64,000 nucleotides of DNA from Bacillota bacterium (GCA_023415335.1 JAEZLD010000089.1:4961-68960), one strand, 5' to 3'. Counted from the stretch's first letter, positions 53,048 to 62,964 are shown. Translations and numbers: made by a program. Notes: generated from the sequence alone by a model not told the origin.

Positions 53048-53068
53048 TTATTTATTATTTATTATTTA
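53048..53068. repeat. Three tandem heptamers TTATTTA
   Basis: Three exact head-to-tail copies of a 7-bp unit lie between the codY stop and the rpsB promoter, 6 bp upstream of the -35 element. Confidence 0.85.
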
Positions 53069-53082
53069 TCTTTTTTTATTTT

Positions 53083-53862
53083 TTAGCCCTTGTATTTTCT
53101 AAGCTCATCCAGCAGCTTATCATTAAGGACCCTTATATAAGTACCCTTCATTCCAAGTGATCTGGACTCTATTACTCCGGCACTTTCAAACTTTCTAAGG
53201 GCATTAACAATTACAGACCGGGTTATTCCTACCTTATCTGCAATCTTACTTGCAACCAGTAGTCCTTCATTTCCATCCAGTTCCTCAAATATATGCTCCA
53301 CTGCCTCAAGCTCCGAGTAAGAAAGCGTTCCTATTGCTAACTGGAGTACAGCTCTCTTTCTTGCATCCTCTTCGATTTCATCCTGCTTGGACCTTATGAT
53401 TTCCATTCCAACTATAGCAGCACTGTATTCACCCAAAACCAGATCATCATCTGTAAACTCTGATTTATACCTGGCAATTATAAGTGTGCCCAGCCTTTCA
53501 CGGTTTCCTATAATAGGTATTATTGTAGTTGTCTTTCCTTTATGCATGCACTCTTCTTTATTGTTGAACACACACTCTCCGTCAGTTGTGAGGTTTGCCC
53601 TTGTTTCCTCAATCTTTAGCAGCTTGTTATTATATTCCTCTGGAAACCTCTGCTGTTCTATTACGCTGCTTTTAAGCTCATCGCATTCACTGTTATCTAA
53701 AAGACCATAGCCCAGCACCTTGCCTTTCCTGCTTGCCACATATACATTACACTCCATTACCTTGCTAAGAAGCTGACAGATATCAGTAAATATAACTGTT
53801 TCTGTAGCCGATTTCTGGAGTATCTTGTTTAGCATTCTGGTTTTTTCTAATAAAGATCCCAT
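53083..53862 (-). CDS. codY: GTP-sensing transcriptional pleiotropic repressor CodY
   Basis: CodY represses nutrient-limitation genes when GTP and branched-chain amino acids are plentiful. The N-terminal GAF domain ([49 protein letters not shown]) binds the amino acids. The C-terminal winged HTH is [44 protein letters not shown]. The length of 259 residues is normal. It follows hslU by 23 bp in the conserved hslVU-codY operon. CodY targets usually carry AATTTTCNGAAAATT-like boxes; a partial match occurs in the palindrome upstream of hslV. Confidence 0.98.
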   Translation of the reverse strand: MGSLLEKTRMLNKILQKSATETVIFTDICQLLSKVMECNVYVASRKGKVLGYGLLDNSECDELKSSVIEQQRFPEEYNNKLLKIEETRANLTTDGECVFNNKEECMHKGKTTTIIPIIGNRERLGTLIIARYKSEFTDDDLVLGEYSAAIVGMEIIRSKQDEIEEDARKRAVLQLAIGTLSYSELEAVEHIFEELDGNEGLLVASKIADKVGITRSVIVNALRKFESAGVIESRSLGMKGTYIRVLNDKLLDELRKYKG

Positions 53863-53885
53863 TTCAACTCTCCTTTAGTTATTTT

Positions 53886-55274
53886 TTAAATGATGTATTT
53901 TCTTGTGTCCCTTGCATTAAACACGCCTTCTGTATTTCTATGAACATAATCCTTATTTATTACAACCCTCATCATATCTGTACTTGGTGCTTCAAAGGAA
54001 GCTTCCATAAGCACCTGTTCAATAACTGTATGGAGTCTTCTTGCACCTATATCCTCGTTTTGAAGGTTCATTTCATAAGCCGCTTCTGCTATAGCTTCAA
54101 TACCGTCATCTGTAAATTCAAGTTCCACATTATCTGATTTTAAAAGCTCAATATACTGCTTTGTAAGAGCGTTTTTAGGCTTAAGAAGTATCTGTATAAA
54201 ATCCTCTTTGGAAAGGCTCTTGAGCTCAACCCTTACCGGGAATCTTCCCTGTAGCTCCGGTATAAGATCAGTAACCTTTGCTACATGGAAGGCACCTGCA
54301 GCTATAAAAAGCATATAGTCTGTCTTTACTGGTCCATATTTAGTATTAACAGTACTTCCTTCTACTATAGGAAGGATATCCCTCTGTACCCCTTCCCTTG
54401 AAACGTCTGGGCCATTGGTGCTTCCCCTGCCTGCAATTTTATCTATTTCATCAATAAATATTATTCCATCCTCTTCAGCCCGTCTCTTAGCCTCCTCATA
54501 TACATCATCCATGTCTATAAGGTGTGAGGCTTCCTCCTGTTCAAATATCCTCAGGGCTTCCTTTACAGTAACCTTTTTCAGTTTTTTCTTTTTAGGAAAC
54601 ATGTTTCCTAAAACATCCTGGAGATTCAGGTTTACCTCTTCCATACCTCCTCCAGCAATTATCTCAAATGGAGAAGAGGAATTATCCTCCATCTCTACCT
54701 CTATAACCAAATCATCTATTAATCCCTGTTTAAGCTGCTCCCTAAGCTGCTCTCTCTCTGGCAAAAGGGACTGGTCCATCTCCTCCTCACCAGTTTCCTC
54801 CTGGTTCTGAAAGTTGAAGAACATAACAAGAGGATTCTGTGGAGATTCCTTCTTTCTTTTATCAGGAACCAGTATTTCTATTATCCTTTCTATTGCCAGT
54901 TCATGGGCACGGAGTCTTACCCTTTCAATCTTCTCTTCCCTTACCAGTCTCACAGATTCATCCACAAGGTCTCTTATTATGGAGTCTACATCCCTTCCCA
55001 CATATCCGGTTTCACTAAACTTTGTTGCTTCAACCTTAATGAAGGGGGCACTTACCAGCTTTGCAAGCCTTCTTGCTATTTCAGTTTTTCCCACACCTGT
55101 AGGGCCAATCATCAGTATGTTCTTAGGCATTATGTCATCCCTCATGTCATCGCTTACCAGTCTCCTCCTGTACCTGTTTCTAAGGGATATGGCCACCATT
55201 TTTTTAGCCTGCTCCTGACCTATAACATACCTGTCAAGCTCACCTACTATTTGTTTTGGAGTCAAATAATCCAT
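53886..55274 (-). CDS. hslU: ATP-dependent protease ATPase subunit HslU (ClpY)
   Basis: HslU unfolds substrates and feeds them to the HslV peptidase. Walker A is GPTGVGKTEIARRLAKL and Walker B is DGIIFIDEIDKIAGR. The pore loop lies in EATKFSETGYVGRDVDSIIRDLVD. An intermediate domain (about residues 110-240) and the sensor and C-terminal GARRLHTVIEQVLMEASFEAP follow. The C-terminal tail ARDTRKYII ends like other HslU proteins, which insert it into HslV. The length of 462 residues is normal. Confidence 0.98.
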   Translation of the reverse strand: MDYLTPKQIVGELDRYVIGQEQAKKMVAISLRNRYRRRLVSDDMRDDIMPKNILMIGPTGVGKTEIARRLAKLVSAPFIKVEATKFSETGYVGRDVDSIIRDLVDESVRLVREEKIERVRLRAHELAIERIIEILVPDKRKKESPQNPLVMFFNFQNQEETGEEEMDQSLLPEREQLREQLKQGLIDDLVIEVEMEDNSSSPFEIIAGGGMEEVNLNLQDVLGNMFPKKKKLKKVTVKEALRIFEQEEASHLIDMDDVYEEAKRRAEEDGIIFIDEIDKIAGRGSTNGPDVSREGVQRDILPIVEGSTVNTKYGPVKTDYMLFIAAGAFHVAKVTDLIPELQGRFPVRVELKSLSKEDFIQILLKPKNALTKQYIELLKSDNVELEFTDDGIEAIAEAAYEMNLQNEDIGARRLHTVIEQVLMEASFEAPSTDMMRVVINKDYVHRNTEGVFNARDTRKYII

Positions 55275-55294
55275 AACGCATTCCCCCTATGGCC

Positions 55295-55825
55295 TTATAA
55301 ACACTCAACGTTAATATTGCTGTTGGTGTAAATACAGATTTCAGAAGCAATTGTAAGTGCATTTCTTACTATATCCTGTGAATCCATATCCGTATATCTG
55401 TACATGGCACGGGCAGCTGCAAGAGCATACATCCCTCCTGAGCCAATGGCAGCTATCCCATCATCCGGTTCTATTATCTCTCCTCCACCTGAAAGTATAA
55501 GAAGATTTTCCTTATCTGCTACTATCATGAGTGCTTCAAGCTTCCTGAGCATTTTGTCATTTCTCCACAGCTCAGTAAGGTCTATTGCTGCCTTTTTTAT
55601 GTTGCCCCCATGCTGCTGCAGCTTCTCCTCAAACCTCTCAGACAGAGTAAATGCATCTGCCACAGAGCCTGCGAAACCCATCAGCACCTGATTGCTGTAA
55701 ATCTTTCTTATTTTATTTGCAGTACTTTTAATTATTGTATTTTCTCCAAACGTAACCTGGCCATCACCAGCAATGGCTACCTTACCATTCTTTCTGACTG
55801 CCACTATGGTGGTTGCTTTAAACAT
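55295..55825 (-). CDS. hslV: ATP-dependent protease peptidase subunit HslV (ClpQ)
   Basis: HslV is the N-terminal-nucleophile peptidase of the HslVU protease. The sequence begins MFKATTIVAVRKNGKVAIAGDGQVTFGENTIIK. The nucleophile is expected at the first Thr of TTIVAV after loss of a short propeptide. Other family motifs are VLMGFAGSVADAFTLSERFEEKL and GSGGMYALAAARAM. The start ATG 55825 has GGGGGAAGG upstream; the frame to 55852 has no RBS. The protein has 176 residues. In Bacillus, codV (xerC) precedes hslV; here trmFO does, across a palindrome. Confidence 0.97.
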   Translation of the reverse strand: MFKATTIVAVRKNGKVAIAGDGQVTFGENTIIKSTANKIRKIYSNQVLMGFAGSVADAFTLSERFEEKLQQHGGNIKKAAIDLTELWRNDKMLRKLEALMIVADKENLLILSGGGEIIEPDDGIAAIGSGGMYALAAARAMYRYTDMDSQDIVRNALTIASEICIYTNSNINVECL

Positions 55826-55853
55826 ACTTACACCTTCCCCCACCTGCCGCAAT

Positions 55854-55890
55854 TATTTTAATTGTTTGAAATATTCAAACAATTAAAATA
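55854..55890. repeat. 17-bp perfect inverted repeat between trmFO and hslV
   Basis: Arms of 17 bp (core TTTTAATTGTTTGAA and its exact complement) flank ATA. It is AT-rich with no GC-rich stem base. It lies 28 bp before the hslV start and resembles a CodY-type AATT...GAAA palindrome only partially (about 11 of 15 positions). An operator for the hslVU-codY genes is possible. Confidence 0.8.
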
Positions 55891-55907
55891 TATCACAGAG
55901 CCAAATT

Positions 55908-57224
55908 TTATTCAATGTTAATTTTATTAATCTCCATAAACTCTCCTAAGGCTTCAAGGGCTCTTTCTGATATTTTTCTATTCTTAAGCCTCTTGTCCCT
56001 TATTCTTTCCCCTAACGCTGGTATAAGTCCAAAATTAATATTCATAGGCTGGAAGTTTGAAACCGTTTCATCTGATATATAGCTGGCCAAAGAACCTATT
56101 GCCGTCTCCTTAGGAAAAACAAGAGGCTCTTTTCCATTAATAATTCTCTCCATGTTTATGCCTGCAAGCATTCCCATAGATGCAGACTCAATATACCCTT
56201 CCACCCCAGATACCTGTCCTGCTACCATAACCTTAGGGTATTTCTTCATCTGAAGTGTGGGCTTAAGCAGCTTTGTAGAGTTTATGTATGTATTCCTGTG
56301 CATAACACCATATCTTACAAACTCAGCCTTTTCTAGTCCTGGTATCATGCTGAATACCCTTTTCTGTTCACCCCATTTAAGATGGGTCTGAAAACCTACA
56401 ATATTATAGAGTGTTCCGTCTGAGTTGTCCTGACGTAGCTGTACAACAGCATGTGGATGAACTCCTGTTCGTGGGTCCTTTAAACCAACAGGCTTAAGCG
56501 GCCCATAAAGTAGAGTATCTATTCCACGCTCAGCCATTTTCTCTACAGGCATACAGCCCTCAAAAACAACTTCCTTTTCGAAGGACTTCATCTCTGCCAT
56601 ATCTGCATTAACAAGCTCCTTCCAGAAAGCCTCGTACTCCTCCTTATTCATAGGGCAGTTATAATAATCTGCCTCACCCTTATCATATCTTGAAGCCTTA
56701 AAAGCAACATCTTTGTTTATGGAATCATATGTAACTATTGGTGCAGCCGCATCATAGAAATATAGGTATTCACATCCTGTCAATTTACCTATTTCTCTTG
56801 AAAGCTCTTCAGAGGTAAGTGGTCCTGTTGCTATAATTGTATGCTCATCACTGTCTATATGTGTAACCTCATCCCTTATTACATGAATATTAGGATGTTT
56901 TAATATTGCTGATGTTATACACTCAGAGAAGCCCTCCCGGTCCACAGCCAGCGCTCCTCCTGCAGGAACTGCATGCTCATCTGCACATTTCATTATTAGT
57001 GAATTAAGCCTCCTAAGTTCCTCCTTAAGAAGGCCAACAGCATTCTCCAGCTGGTTGCTCCTTAATGAATTACTGCAAACCAACTCTGCAAACTTATCTG
57101 TATGGTGTGCGGGAGTACTTTTTACCGGCCTCATCTCATACAGCTCTACAGAGATACCCCTTTCAGCCAGCTGAAAGGCTGCCTCGCTGCCTGCAAGCCC
57201 TGCTCCAATTACCTTAACTTTCAT
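55908..57224 (-). CDS. trmFO: Methylenetetrahydrofolate--tRNA-(uracil-5-)-methyltransferase TrmFO
   Basis: TrmFO makes m5U54 in tRNA using methylenetetrahydrofolate and FADH2. The N-terminal FAD motif is [29 protein letters not shown], followed by [31 protein letters not shown] and [14 protein letters not shown]. The catalytic cysteines lie in the C-terminal half ([26 protein letters not shown]). [23 protein letters not shown] is also diagnostic. The length of 438 residues is normal. It follows topA by 3 bp, the standard topA-trmFO pair. Confidence 0.97.
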   Translation of the reverse strand: MKVKVIGAGLAGSEAAFQLAERGISVELYEMRPVKSTPAHHTDKFAELVCSNSLRSNQLENAVGLLKEELRRLNSLIMKCADEHAVPAGGALAVDREGFSECITSAILKHPNIHVIRDEVTHIDSDEHTIIATGPLTSEELSREIGKLTGCEYLYFYDAAAPIVTYDSINKDVAFKASRYDKGEADYYNCPMNKEEYEAFWKELVNADMAEMKSFEKEVVFEGCMPVEKMAERGIDTLLYGPLKPVGLKDPRTGVHPHAVVQLRQDNSDGTLYNIVGFQTHLKWGEQKRVFSMIPGLEKAEFVRYGVMHRNTYINSTKLLKPTLQMKKYPKVMVAGQVSGVEGYIESASMGMLAGINMERIINGKEPLVFPKETAIGSLASYISDETVSNFQPMNINFGLIPALGERIRDKRLKNRKISERALEALGEFMEINKINIE

Positions 57225-57227
57225 TTC

Positions 57228-59300
57228 TTACTTATCCCCTTCGTTTTTATAGTTGCACTGTTCATTGCTACATTTTAGTATCTTATTTCCTTTAGAGAGC
57301 TTTTCTACAAGCATGCTTCCGCAATCCGGGCATTTATCATTTGTAGGCTTATCCCAGCTTACGAAATTACACTGTGGATATCCACTGCATCCATAGAATA
57401 TTCTTCCCTTTTTGGACTTTCTTACTACTATGTTCTTGCCACATTTAGGGCAGTCTACATCCAGCTCCTCCACAAGTGGTTTAGTATTCTTGCATTCAGG
57501 ATATTTAGGACATGCCAGGAACCTTCCGAATCTTCCCTTTTTGATTACCATGTTGCTGCCGCATTTATCACATACAATATCAGTTTCCTCTACAGGCTCC
57601 TCAATATTTATTTTTTCTATGCTCTCCTCCGCTACTTTAAGCAGCTGGCTGAAGGGTTTGTAAAACTCATCAATGACTCCCTTCCAGTCAGCATCTCCTT
57701 CTTCTATTCTATCAAGCTTGTTTTCAATATCAGCTGTAAAATCAATATCAAGTATGCTCTTAAAGTATTCCTTAAGCAGGTCCGTTACCACCGTACCCAG
57801 CTCAGTTGGTATCAGGTTTTTCTTTTCCCTTAAAACATAGCCTCTGTCTGTTATGGTGCTTATTATAGGAGCATAGGTACTTGGACGCCCTATTCCGTTT
57901 TCCTCAAGTGCTTTAACAAGGCTGGCTTCAGTGTATCTTGCTGGAGGCTGTGTAAAGTGCTGGGCTTTCTCAAGCTCCCTAAGAGGAAGCTTTTCCCCCT
58001 CCTGAAGCTCAGGCAGCCTGCCGTTTTCATTATCCTCCTCTATTGAATACACCTTAAGGAAGCCCATATGCTTTATGGTACTTCCACTAGATCTGAAAAC
58101 GTATCGTCCTGCATTTATATCTACAGTAACTGTATCATAAACAGCATCTGACATTTGACTGGCAATAAAACGCGACCATATAAGATTATAAAGCTTATAC
58201 TGGTCACCAGTCAGGGATTCCTTAATGCTCTCAGGGCTTTTATCTGTATAGGTTGGTCTGATAGCCTCATGGGCATCCTGTATGTTCTTCTTTGTCTTAT
58301 AGGTTCTTCTGCTTTCTGGCAGGTACTCCTGGCCATAGCTTTCCTTTATATATTGGGCAGCACTGTCTTGTGCTTCCTCTGATATCCTCACTGAATCTGT
58401 CCTCATGTAGGTTATTAAACCAACAGTTCCCCCTTTTTTCAGTTCTATACCCTCATAGAGCTGTTGGGCTACCGACATGGTTTTCTTTGTTGTAAAATTA
58501 AGCTTTTTATATGCCTCCTGCTGAAGTGTGCTGGTTGTAAAGGGAGGGTAAGGGCTTTTCTTCCTTTCCTGCTTCTTTACGCTTCCAACTACATACTCTT
58601 CTTTATTGAGCTCATCAATTATGGAATTCACCTGTGATTCGTCATCCATCACAGGCTTTTCTCCAGATACGCTGAAAAGCTTTGCATCAATCGTCTTGGC
58701 TCCTGCCTTGAGCTTCGCCACCAATGACCAGTATTCCTTTGGAATAAATTCAGATATTTCCTTTTCTCTGTCACATATGAGCTTAACTGCAACGGATTGA
58801 ACCCTTCCTGCACTTAAACCCCACTTTATTTTGTGCCACAGAAGCGGGCTTATCTGATAGCCCACCAGCCTGTCAAGGACTCTTCTGGCCTGCTGTGCAT
58901 CTACAACATTCATATCTATAGTCCTAGGATGCTTCAGGGCATCCTTAATAGCACCTTTAGTTATCTCATGGAATTCAACCCTGCATTTATCCTTCTCTTC
59001 AAGCCCAAGAATATGTGATAAATGCCAGGATATAGCCTCTCCCTCACGGTCCGGGTCGGTTGCCAGCAGAACCCTGTCTGCCTTCCTTGCTTCCTTTCTG
59101 ATTGTATCAAGAAGCTGTCCTTTTCCCCTTATGGTTATGTATTTGGGCTCATAATTGTCCTCTACATTGACACCCATCTGGCTTTTAGGCAAGTCCCTGA
59201 CATGTCCCATGGATGCTTCCACCTTATAGTTTTTTCCAAGAAATTTTCCTATTGTCTTGGCCTTAGCCGGAGACTCTACTATTATAAGGGACTGTCCCAT
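57228..59300 (-). CDS. topA: DNA topoisomerase I
   Basis: TopA relaxes negative supercoils. The Toprim domain begins LIIVESPAKAKTIGKFLGKNYKVEASMGHVRDLP and includes LLATDPDREGEAISWHL. The nucleophile Tyr is in TYMRTDSVRIS, at about residue 297. Three C-terminal zinc-ribbon cysteine sets are visible (CDKCGSNMV...CPKYPEC, CPKCGKNIV...CSGYPQC, CPDCGSML...CSNEQC). The start ATG 59300 has GGAGGTG upstream; the open frame to 59426 runs into dprA and was not used. The protein has 690 residues. Confidence 0.98.
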   Translation of the reverse strand: MGQSLIIVESPAKAKTIGKFLGKNYKVEASMGHVRDLPKSQMGVNVEDNYEPKYITIRGKGQLLDTIRKEARKADRVLLATDPDREGEAISWHLSHILGLEEKDKCRVEFHEITKGAIKDALKHPRTIDMNVVDAQQARRVLDRLVGYQISPLLWHKIKWGLSAGRVQSVAVKLICDREKEISEFIPKEYWSLVAKLKAGAKTIDAKLFSVSGEKPVMDDESQVNSIIDELNKEEYVVGSVKKQERKKSPYPPFTTSTLQQEAYKKLNFTTKKTMSVAQQLYEGIELKKGGTVGLITYMRTDSVRISEEAQDSAAQYIKESYGQEYLPESRRTYKTKKNIQDAHEAIRPTYTDKSPESIKESLTGDQYKLYNLIWSRFIASQMSDAVYDTVTVDINAGRYVFRSSGSTIKHMGFLKVYSIEEDNENGRLPELQEGEKLPLRELEKAQHFTQPPARYTEASLVKALEENGIGRPSTYAPIISTITDRGYVLREKKNLIPTELGTVVTDLLKEYFKSILDIDFTADIENKLDRIEEGDADWKGVIDEFYKPFSQLLKVAEESIEKINIEEPVEETDIVCDKCGSNMVIKKGRFGRFLACPKYPECKNTKPLVEELDVDCPKCGKNIVVRKSKKGRIFYGCSGYPQCNFVSWDKPTNDKCPDCGSMLVEKLSKGNKILKCSNEQCNYKNEGDK

Positions 59301-59373
59301 CGCGAACACCTCCACTAGTTTTCGAAATTTAATAACAGATTGTATTATAACAGAAATTTCTAATAAATCAAGC

Positions 59374-60432
59374 TTAGCATATATAATATCCCCCGTACAC
59401 CCTTCTGATAGCTCCTTTACATTCAAGGGTGCTTAACAGGGCAAGCATATCCTCCACCTTAAGCTCAGGATGCATGGAACATAAGCCCTCCAGTGTAACT
59501 GCTCCTGCTTTTAATGCCTCAAATATTGGTCTTTCACTCTCATCCACCTGCACTCTTCTTGCTGCAATCGGAAGTATACCATACTCCTCCAATATATCCC
59601 CTACACATGTAACGGGCTTAGCACCATCCTTTATGAGACTGTTTGTACCCTGGCTCGATGGGCTGAATATGTTTCCGGGAACAGCAAAAACATCCCTTCC
59701 CTGTTCAAGTGCCAGCTTAGCTGTTATAAGTGATCCGCTTTTTTCACCCGCCTCAATAATTATAACTCCCTTTGATATTCCGCTAATAATCCTGTTCCTC
59801 CTAGGAAAATTGCCTGCATAAGGAGGGATATCAGGTAGATACTCTGTTATAACACAACCCTTGGAGCATATTTCCTCAAACAACTTTCTGTTCTGTGGAG
59901 GATATATATTTTTAAAACCGCTTCCCATTATCGCAATGGTACTTCCTTCACCATCTAAACATCCCCTGTGGGCACTTGAATCGATTCCTCTGGCGAGACC
60001 GCTTACAACCGTAATTCCCCTTACAGCCATCTCCATTGAAAGCTTATATGCTGCAGATTTTCCATAGTCAGAAGCCCTTCTGGCTCCTACTACAGCCAGG
60101 CAGCTTTCAAAGTCAGGAATTTCTCCCTTTACAAAGAGTGCTGGTGGAGGGTCATATATGTTTTTCAGCTGCTCAGGATACTCTTCATCATTATATAGTA
60201 TGGTTTTTATTTCTTCCTTATTAATATATTCACAGGCACTCTCCCATGTCTTCATATTTTGTGAGTTTTTTATTTCCTGTACCTCAAGAAGGCTTGCTCC
60301 AAGGGAAACACAATCCCCCTCATCCATGTGGTACAGCATATAGGGTGTTATTCCAGATTCCAGAACTTCCAGCTTTAAAGCCGTTTTAATCCTTAGTCCA
60401 ATAAACCAAAGTTTATATAAAAGCTCATCCAT
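59374..60432 (-). CDS. dprA: DNA-processing protein DprA
   Basis: DprA loads RecA on incoming single-stranded DNA during transformation. Its Rossmann-like core is intact: CLAVVGARRASDYGKSAAYKLSMEMAVRGITVVSGLARGIDSSAHRGCLDGEGSTIAIMGSGFKNIYP, then FPRRNRIISGISKGVIIIEAGEKSGSLITAKLALEQGRDVFAVPGNIF and GTNSLIKDGAKPV. An N-terminal SAM-like region and a C-terminal winged-helix-like tail flank it. The length of 352 residues is normal. It sits between comM and topA as in many Firmicutes. It has a 31-bp element upstream shared with the recA region. Confidence 0.97.
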   Translation of the reverse strand: MDELLYKLWFIGLRIKTALKLEVLESGITPYMLYHMDEGDCVSLGASLLEVQEIKNSQNMKTWESACEYINKEEIKTILYNDEEYPEQLKNIYDPPPALFVKGEIPDFESCLAVVGARRASDYGKSAAYKLSMEMAVRGITVVSGLARGIDSSAHRGCLDGEGSTIAIMGSGFKNIYPPQNRKLFEEICSKGCVITEYLPDIPPYAGNFPRRNRIISGISKGVIIIEAGEKSGSLITAKLALEQGRDVFAVPGNIFSPSSQGTNSLIKDGAKPVTCVGDILEEYGILPIAARRVQVDESERPIFEALKAGAVTLEGLCSMHPELKVEDMLALLSTLECKGAIRRVYGGYYIC

Positions 60433-60445
60433 AGTTCTTCCCCAC

Positions 60446-60476
60446 TTTATCAGTTATGATAATATCACTTATTATA
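60446..60476. repeat. 31-bp repeat, copy upstream of dprA
   Basis: 29 of 31 bases equal positions 21017-21047. It starts 14 bp upstream of the dprA start codon, and the palindromic core TGATATTATCA could be a regulatory site for dprA. The remaining gap up to comM is AT-rich without other features. Confidence 0.75.
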
Positions 60477-60536
60477 TTAATTAAAATTATTATACTTATT
60501 ATTTTTATTATTTTTCTGCAATTCTTCACTTCCAAA

Positions 60537-62066
60537 TCAAGCCCAATATTTACGGTCAAGTACACGGTACTGTATTGCCTCTGCCACCTGCTTCTCCCCA
60601 ATTTTCTCCTCACTGTCCATGTCTGCAATAGTCCTTGCCACCTTAAGTATCTTTCCGTAAGCTCTGGTGCTTAGGGTCATGGACTTAAATGCACTCTCAA
60701 TTAATGCCTCAGCCTTTATTGTCATTGGACAGTATCTTTTAATATGCCTCTGCTTCATCTGGGAGTTGAACAGTATTCCCTCATTTTTAAACCTTTCAAG
60801 CTGCACTGCTTTAACCCTCTCCACCCTTTTCTTTATTTCCTCTGAGCCCTCTTCCGTCTGATCACTGTTTATCTCCTCATATTTCACCGGGTCTATGTTT
60901 ATATGTATATCTATTCGGTCTAGTAGCGGTCCCGACACCCTGTTTAAGTATGCCCTTATCTGGTTCTCGCTACACCTGCACTGTTTAAGCTGATATCCAT
61001 AATATCCACAGGGACAAGGGTTCATGCTGGCAACCATTAAAAATCTTGATGGGTATTTATATCTCCCCTTAACCCTTGATATGCTTACCTCACCATCCTC
61101 CAGAGGCTGTCTTAATGCCTCCAGTATATCCCTCCTGAACTCAGGTAGCTCATCTAAAAACAGAACTCCGTTATGGGCCAGGGATACCTCCCCAGGCATA
61201 GGAACGCTGCCTCCTCCTATAATTGATGCCGTACTTGAGGAGTGATGAGGACTGCGGAAGGGAGGAGCCATTATAATCCTGTTGTTATTCTTAAGCATAC
61301 CTGCTATGCTGTATATCTTTGTTGTATCAAGTCCCTGGTCAAATGTAAGCTGAGGAAGTATAGTGGTCAGTCTTTGTGCAAGCATTGTCTTTCCCCCTCC
61401 CGGAGGACCAATCATCAGCAGGTTATGAAAACCTGAGGCAGCAATCTCTGCTGCCCTTCTGGCAGCTCTCTGACCCTTTATTTCACTGAAATCCACATCA
61501 CTTTGGAGGGTAGGTTCCTCCTGTCTGGCTGATGAGACTGCTTTTTCTAAAGGAGCCACACCGGCGAAAAAATCCACCAATTCCCCCAGAGTTGAAACAG
61601 TATACACATCGCAGTCCTTTACAAATGCAGCCTCCCCCAGGTTCTCATGAGGTATGAATATACTGTTGTAGCCCAGCCTCTGAGCCTCTATTATCATAGG
61701 CAATATGCCCCTGACCTCCCTGATCTCCCCATTTAAGGACAGCTCTCCTATAAAGATACCGCCCATAACACTCTTATGCTCAATATTGCCGCTGCACACC
61801 AGTATACCTATAGCTATGGCCAGGTCCATATGGGTACCTTCCTTTTTTATATCTGCAGGGGCAAAATTCACTGTTATCTTATCCACAGGAAACTCAAAGC
61901 CTGAGTTTTTTATAGCTGTCCTTACCCTTTCCTTGGACTCCTTCACCACAGCATCAGGAAGTCCAACCATATTAAAATTGGGAAGACCCTTCTGTATATC
62001 CACCTCTATTTCAATAGTATAGCCCTCTATTCCAATGAGGCCTATGGAATTAATCTTGCATATCAT
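60537..62066 (-). CDS. comM: YifB/ComM family Mg-chelatase-like AAA+ ATPase
   Basis: This family promotes branch migration during natural transformation in Gram-negatives (ComM); its Firmicute role is less defined. The N-terminal Lon-like domain (INSIGLIGIEGYTIEIEVDIQKGLPNFNMVGLPDAVVKESKERVRTAI) precedes the AAA+ module. This module has Walker A GPPGGGKTMLAQRL, LTFDQGLDTTKIYSIAG, the histidine-rich RSPHHSSS, Walker B VLFLDELPEF and MNPCPCGYYG. The start ATG 62066 has GCGGGG upstream. The protein has 509 residues. It precedes dprA; the yraN (UPF0102) gene often beside it is not present. Confidence 0.95.
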   Translation of the reverse strand: MICKINSIGLIGIEGYTIEIEVDIQKGLPNFNMVGLPDAVVKESKERVRTAIKNSGFEFPVDKITVNFAPADIKKEGTHMDLAIAIGILVCSGNIEHKSVMGGIFIGELSLNGEIREVRGILPMIIEAQRLGYNSIFIPHENLGEAAFVKDCDVYTVSTLGELVDFFAGVAPLEKAVSSARQEEPTLQSDVDFSEIKGQRAARRAAEIAASGFHNLLMIGPPGGGKTMLAQRLTTILPQLTFDQGLDTTKIYSIAGMLKNNNRIIMAPPFRSPHHSSSTASIIGGGSVPMPGEVSLAHNGVLFLDELPEFRRDILEALRQPLEDGEVSISRVKGRYKYPSRFLMVASMNPCPCGYYGYQLKQCRCSENQIRAYLNRVSGPLLDRIDIHINIDPVKYEEINSDQTEEGSEEIKKRVERVKAVQLERFKNEGILFNSQMKQRHIKRYCPMTIKAEALIESAFKSMTLSTRAYGKILKVARTIADMDSEEKIGEKQVAEAIQYRVLDRKYWA

Positions 62067-62151
62067 AGCATTACCCCGCTTTCCTAGGTAGATTATTCCC
62101 ACTAGGATAATGCATAAACATAGTAAGGAAAAAAATTAGTATTTACATAAA

Positions 62152-62203
62152 TAAAAAACCAGGACCCCCTCAGCAATCTTCAATTGTGCTGGTGGGTCCC
62201 GGA
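62152..62203 (-). terminator. Terminator after the anti-sigma gene
   Basis: On the minus strand CCGGGACCCACCAGCA pairs with TGCTGAGGGGGTCCTGG (minor mismatches), followed by TTTTTTATTT. It closes the ECF/anti-sigma operon. Confidence 0.9.
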
Positions 62204-62223
62204 AGCCTTGTTGTTTTCATAGC

Positions 62224-62964
62224 CTATTTATTAATATCTTGTTTAATCACCGGAGAATTTGTAATCAAATTCAATTTACCCTGATCCGGTGTTCGTATAT
62301 CACATTCATAATCAAAGCAATATATTGTTCCATCAGTTCTGAGTAAAGTGGTTACAATTGGGATAGTTTTTAAAGTAACAATTTCATTTCTATATTTTAT
62401 TTCAATATGGTATTCATCTGGAATGCCCACCACTTCCGACCAGACACTTGAACTCCAAACATGAGATTGCTTATACATATACCCGCCTTGTAAATGCAGA
62501 AGCAATGCCAATACTACTACAAGTATAAAATTTTTTCGCCAGGTTCTCCTATTGATCATCTTTACAAGCACAGTTATAAACCAAACTATTGTCAGCAAAG
62601 GTACCAGTATAAGCCCAACTGAATATCCTTCATGGAACCCATAAGAAAAGTAAGAATAATTTCCCTGGCTAGACAAACCCTCCTCCCATAGATAAATCAG
62701 CCAGTAAAGCACGATTGATGTGATACCAACTGCACATCCAATTGCACGCTTGTTCATTTGCCAGGCGGTATGTTTTAATACATCATCTTCCCTTGGAATA
62801 TTCACTGACTTCTTAGGCAAGTCAGTTTTTAACTCCTGAAGCAGATTCCTGCATTTCTCACATTCCTGGATATGGTCTTCTACGCACTTACGGCTGGACT
62901 CACTGCAGACATCATCCAAATACAGTGGAAGCAAATCTGTAACAACATCACAATTATTATTCAT
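62224..62964 (-). CDS. Zinc-finger anti-sigma factor, membrane protein
   Basis: The N-terminal anti-sigma zinc-finger domain (zf-HC2/ZAS) shows H-x3-C-x2-C as DHIQECEKC, with an upstream Cys (CSESSRKCVE). Hydrophobic spans follow at about residues 72-92 (AIGCAVGITSIVLYWLIYLW), 115-138 (YSVGLILVPLLTIVWFITVLV) and 146-160. A C-terminal domain of about 75 residues lies beyond the last span. It is the likely partner that sequesters the ECF sigma factor, whose stop overlaps its start (TAATG). The sensed stress is unknown. RseP at 44.7 kb would be a candidate processing protease in general terms. Confidence 0.9.
   Translation of the reverse strand: MNNNCDVVTDLLPLYLDDVCSESSRKCVEDHIQECEKCRNLLQELKTDLPKKSVNIPREDDVLKHTAWQMNKRAIGCAVGITSIVLYWLIYLWEEGLSSQGNYSYFSYGFHEGYSVGLILVPLLTIVWFITVLVKMINRRTWRKNFILVVVLALLLHLQGGYMYKQSHVWSSSVWSEVVGIPDEYHIEIKYRNEIVTLKTIPIVTTLLRTDGTIYCFDYECDIRTPDQGKLNLITNSPVIKQDINK

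Noticed and set aside
53050..53075. CRISPR-like or satellite repeat near the rpsB promoter
   Set aside because: Only three 7-bp AT-rich units with no spacers; reported only as tandem heptamers.
57228..59426. topA reading frame extended upstream by 42 residues
   Set aside because: The extension overlaps dprA coding sequence and has no RBS; ATG 59300 has GGAGGTG and gives the canonical start.
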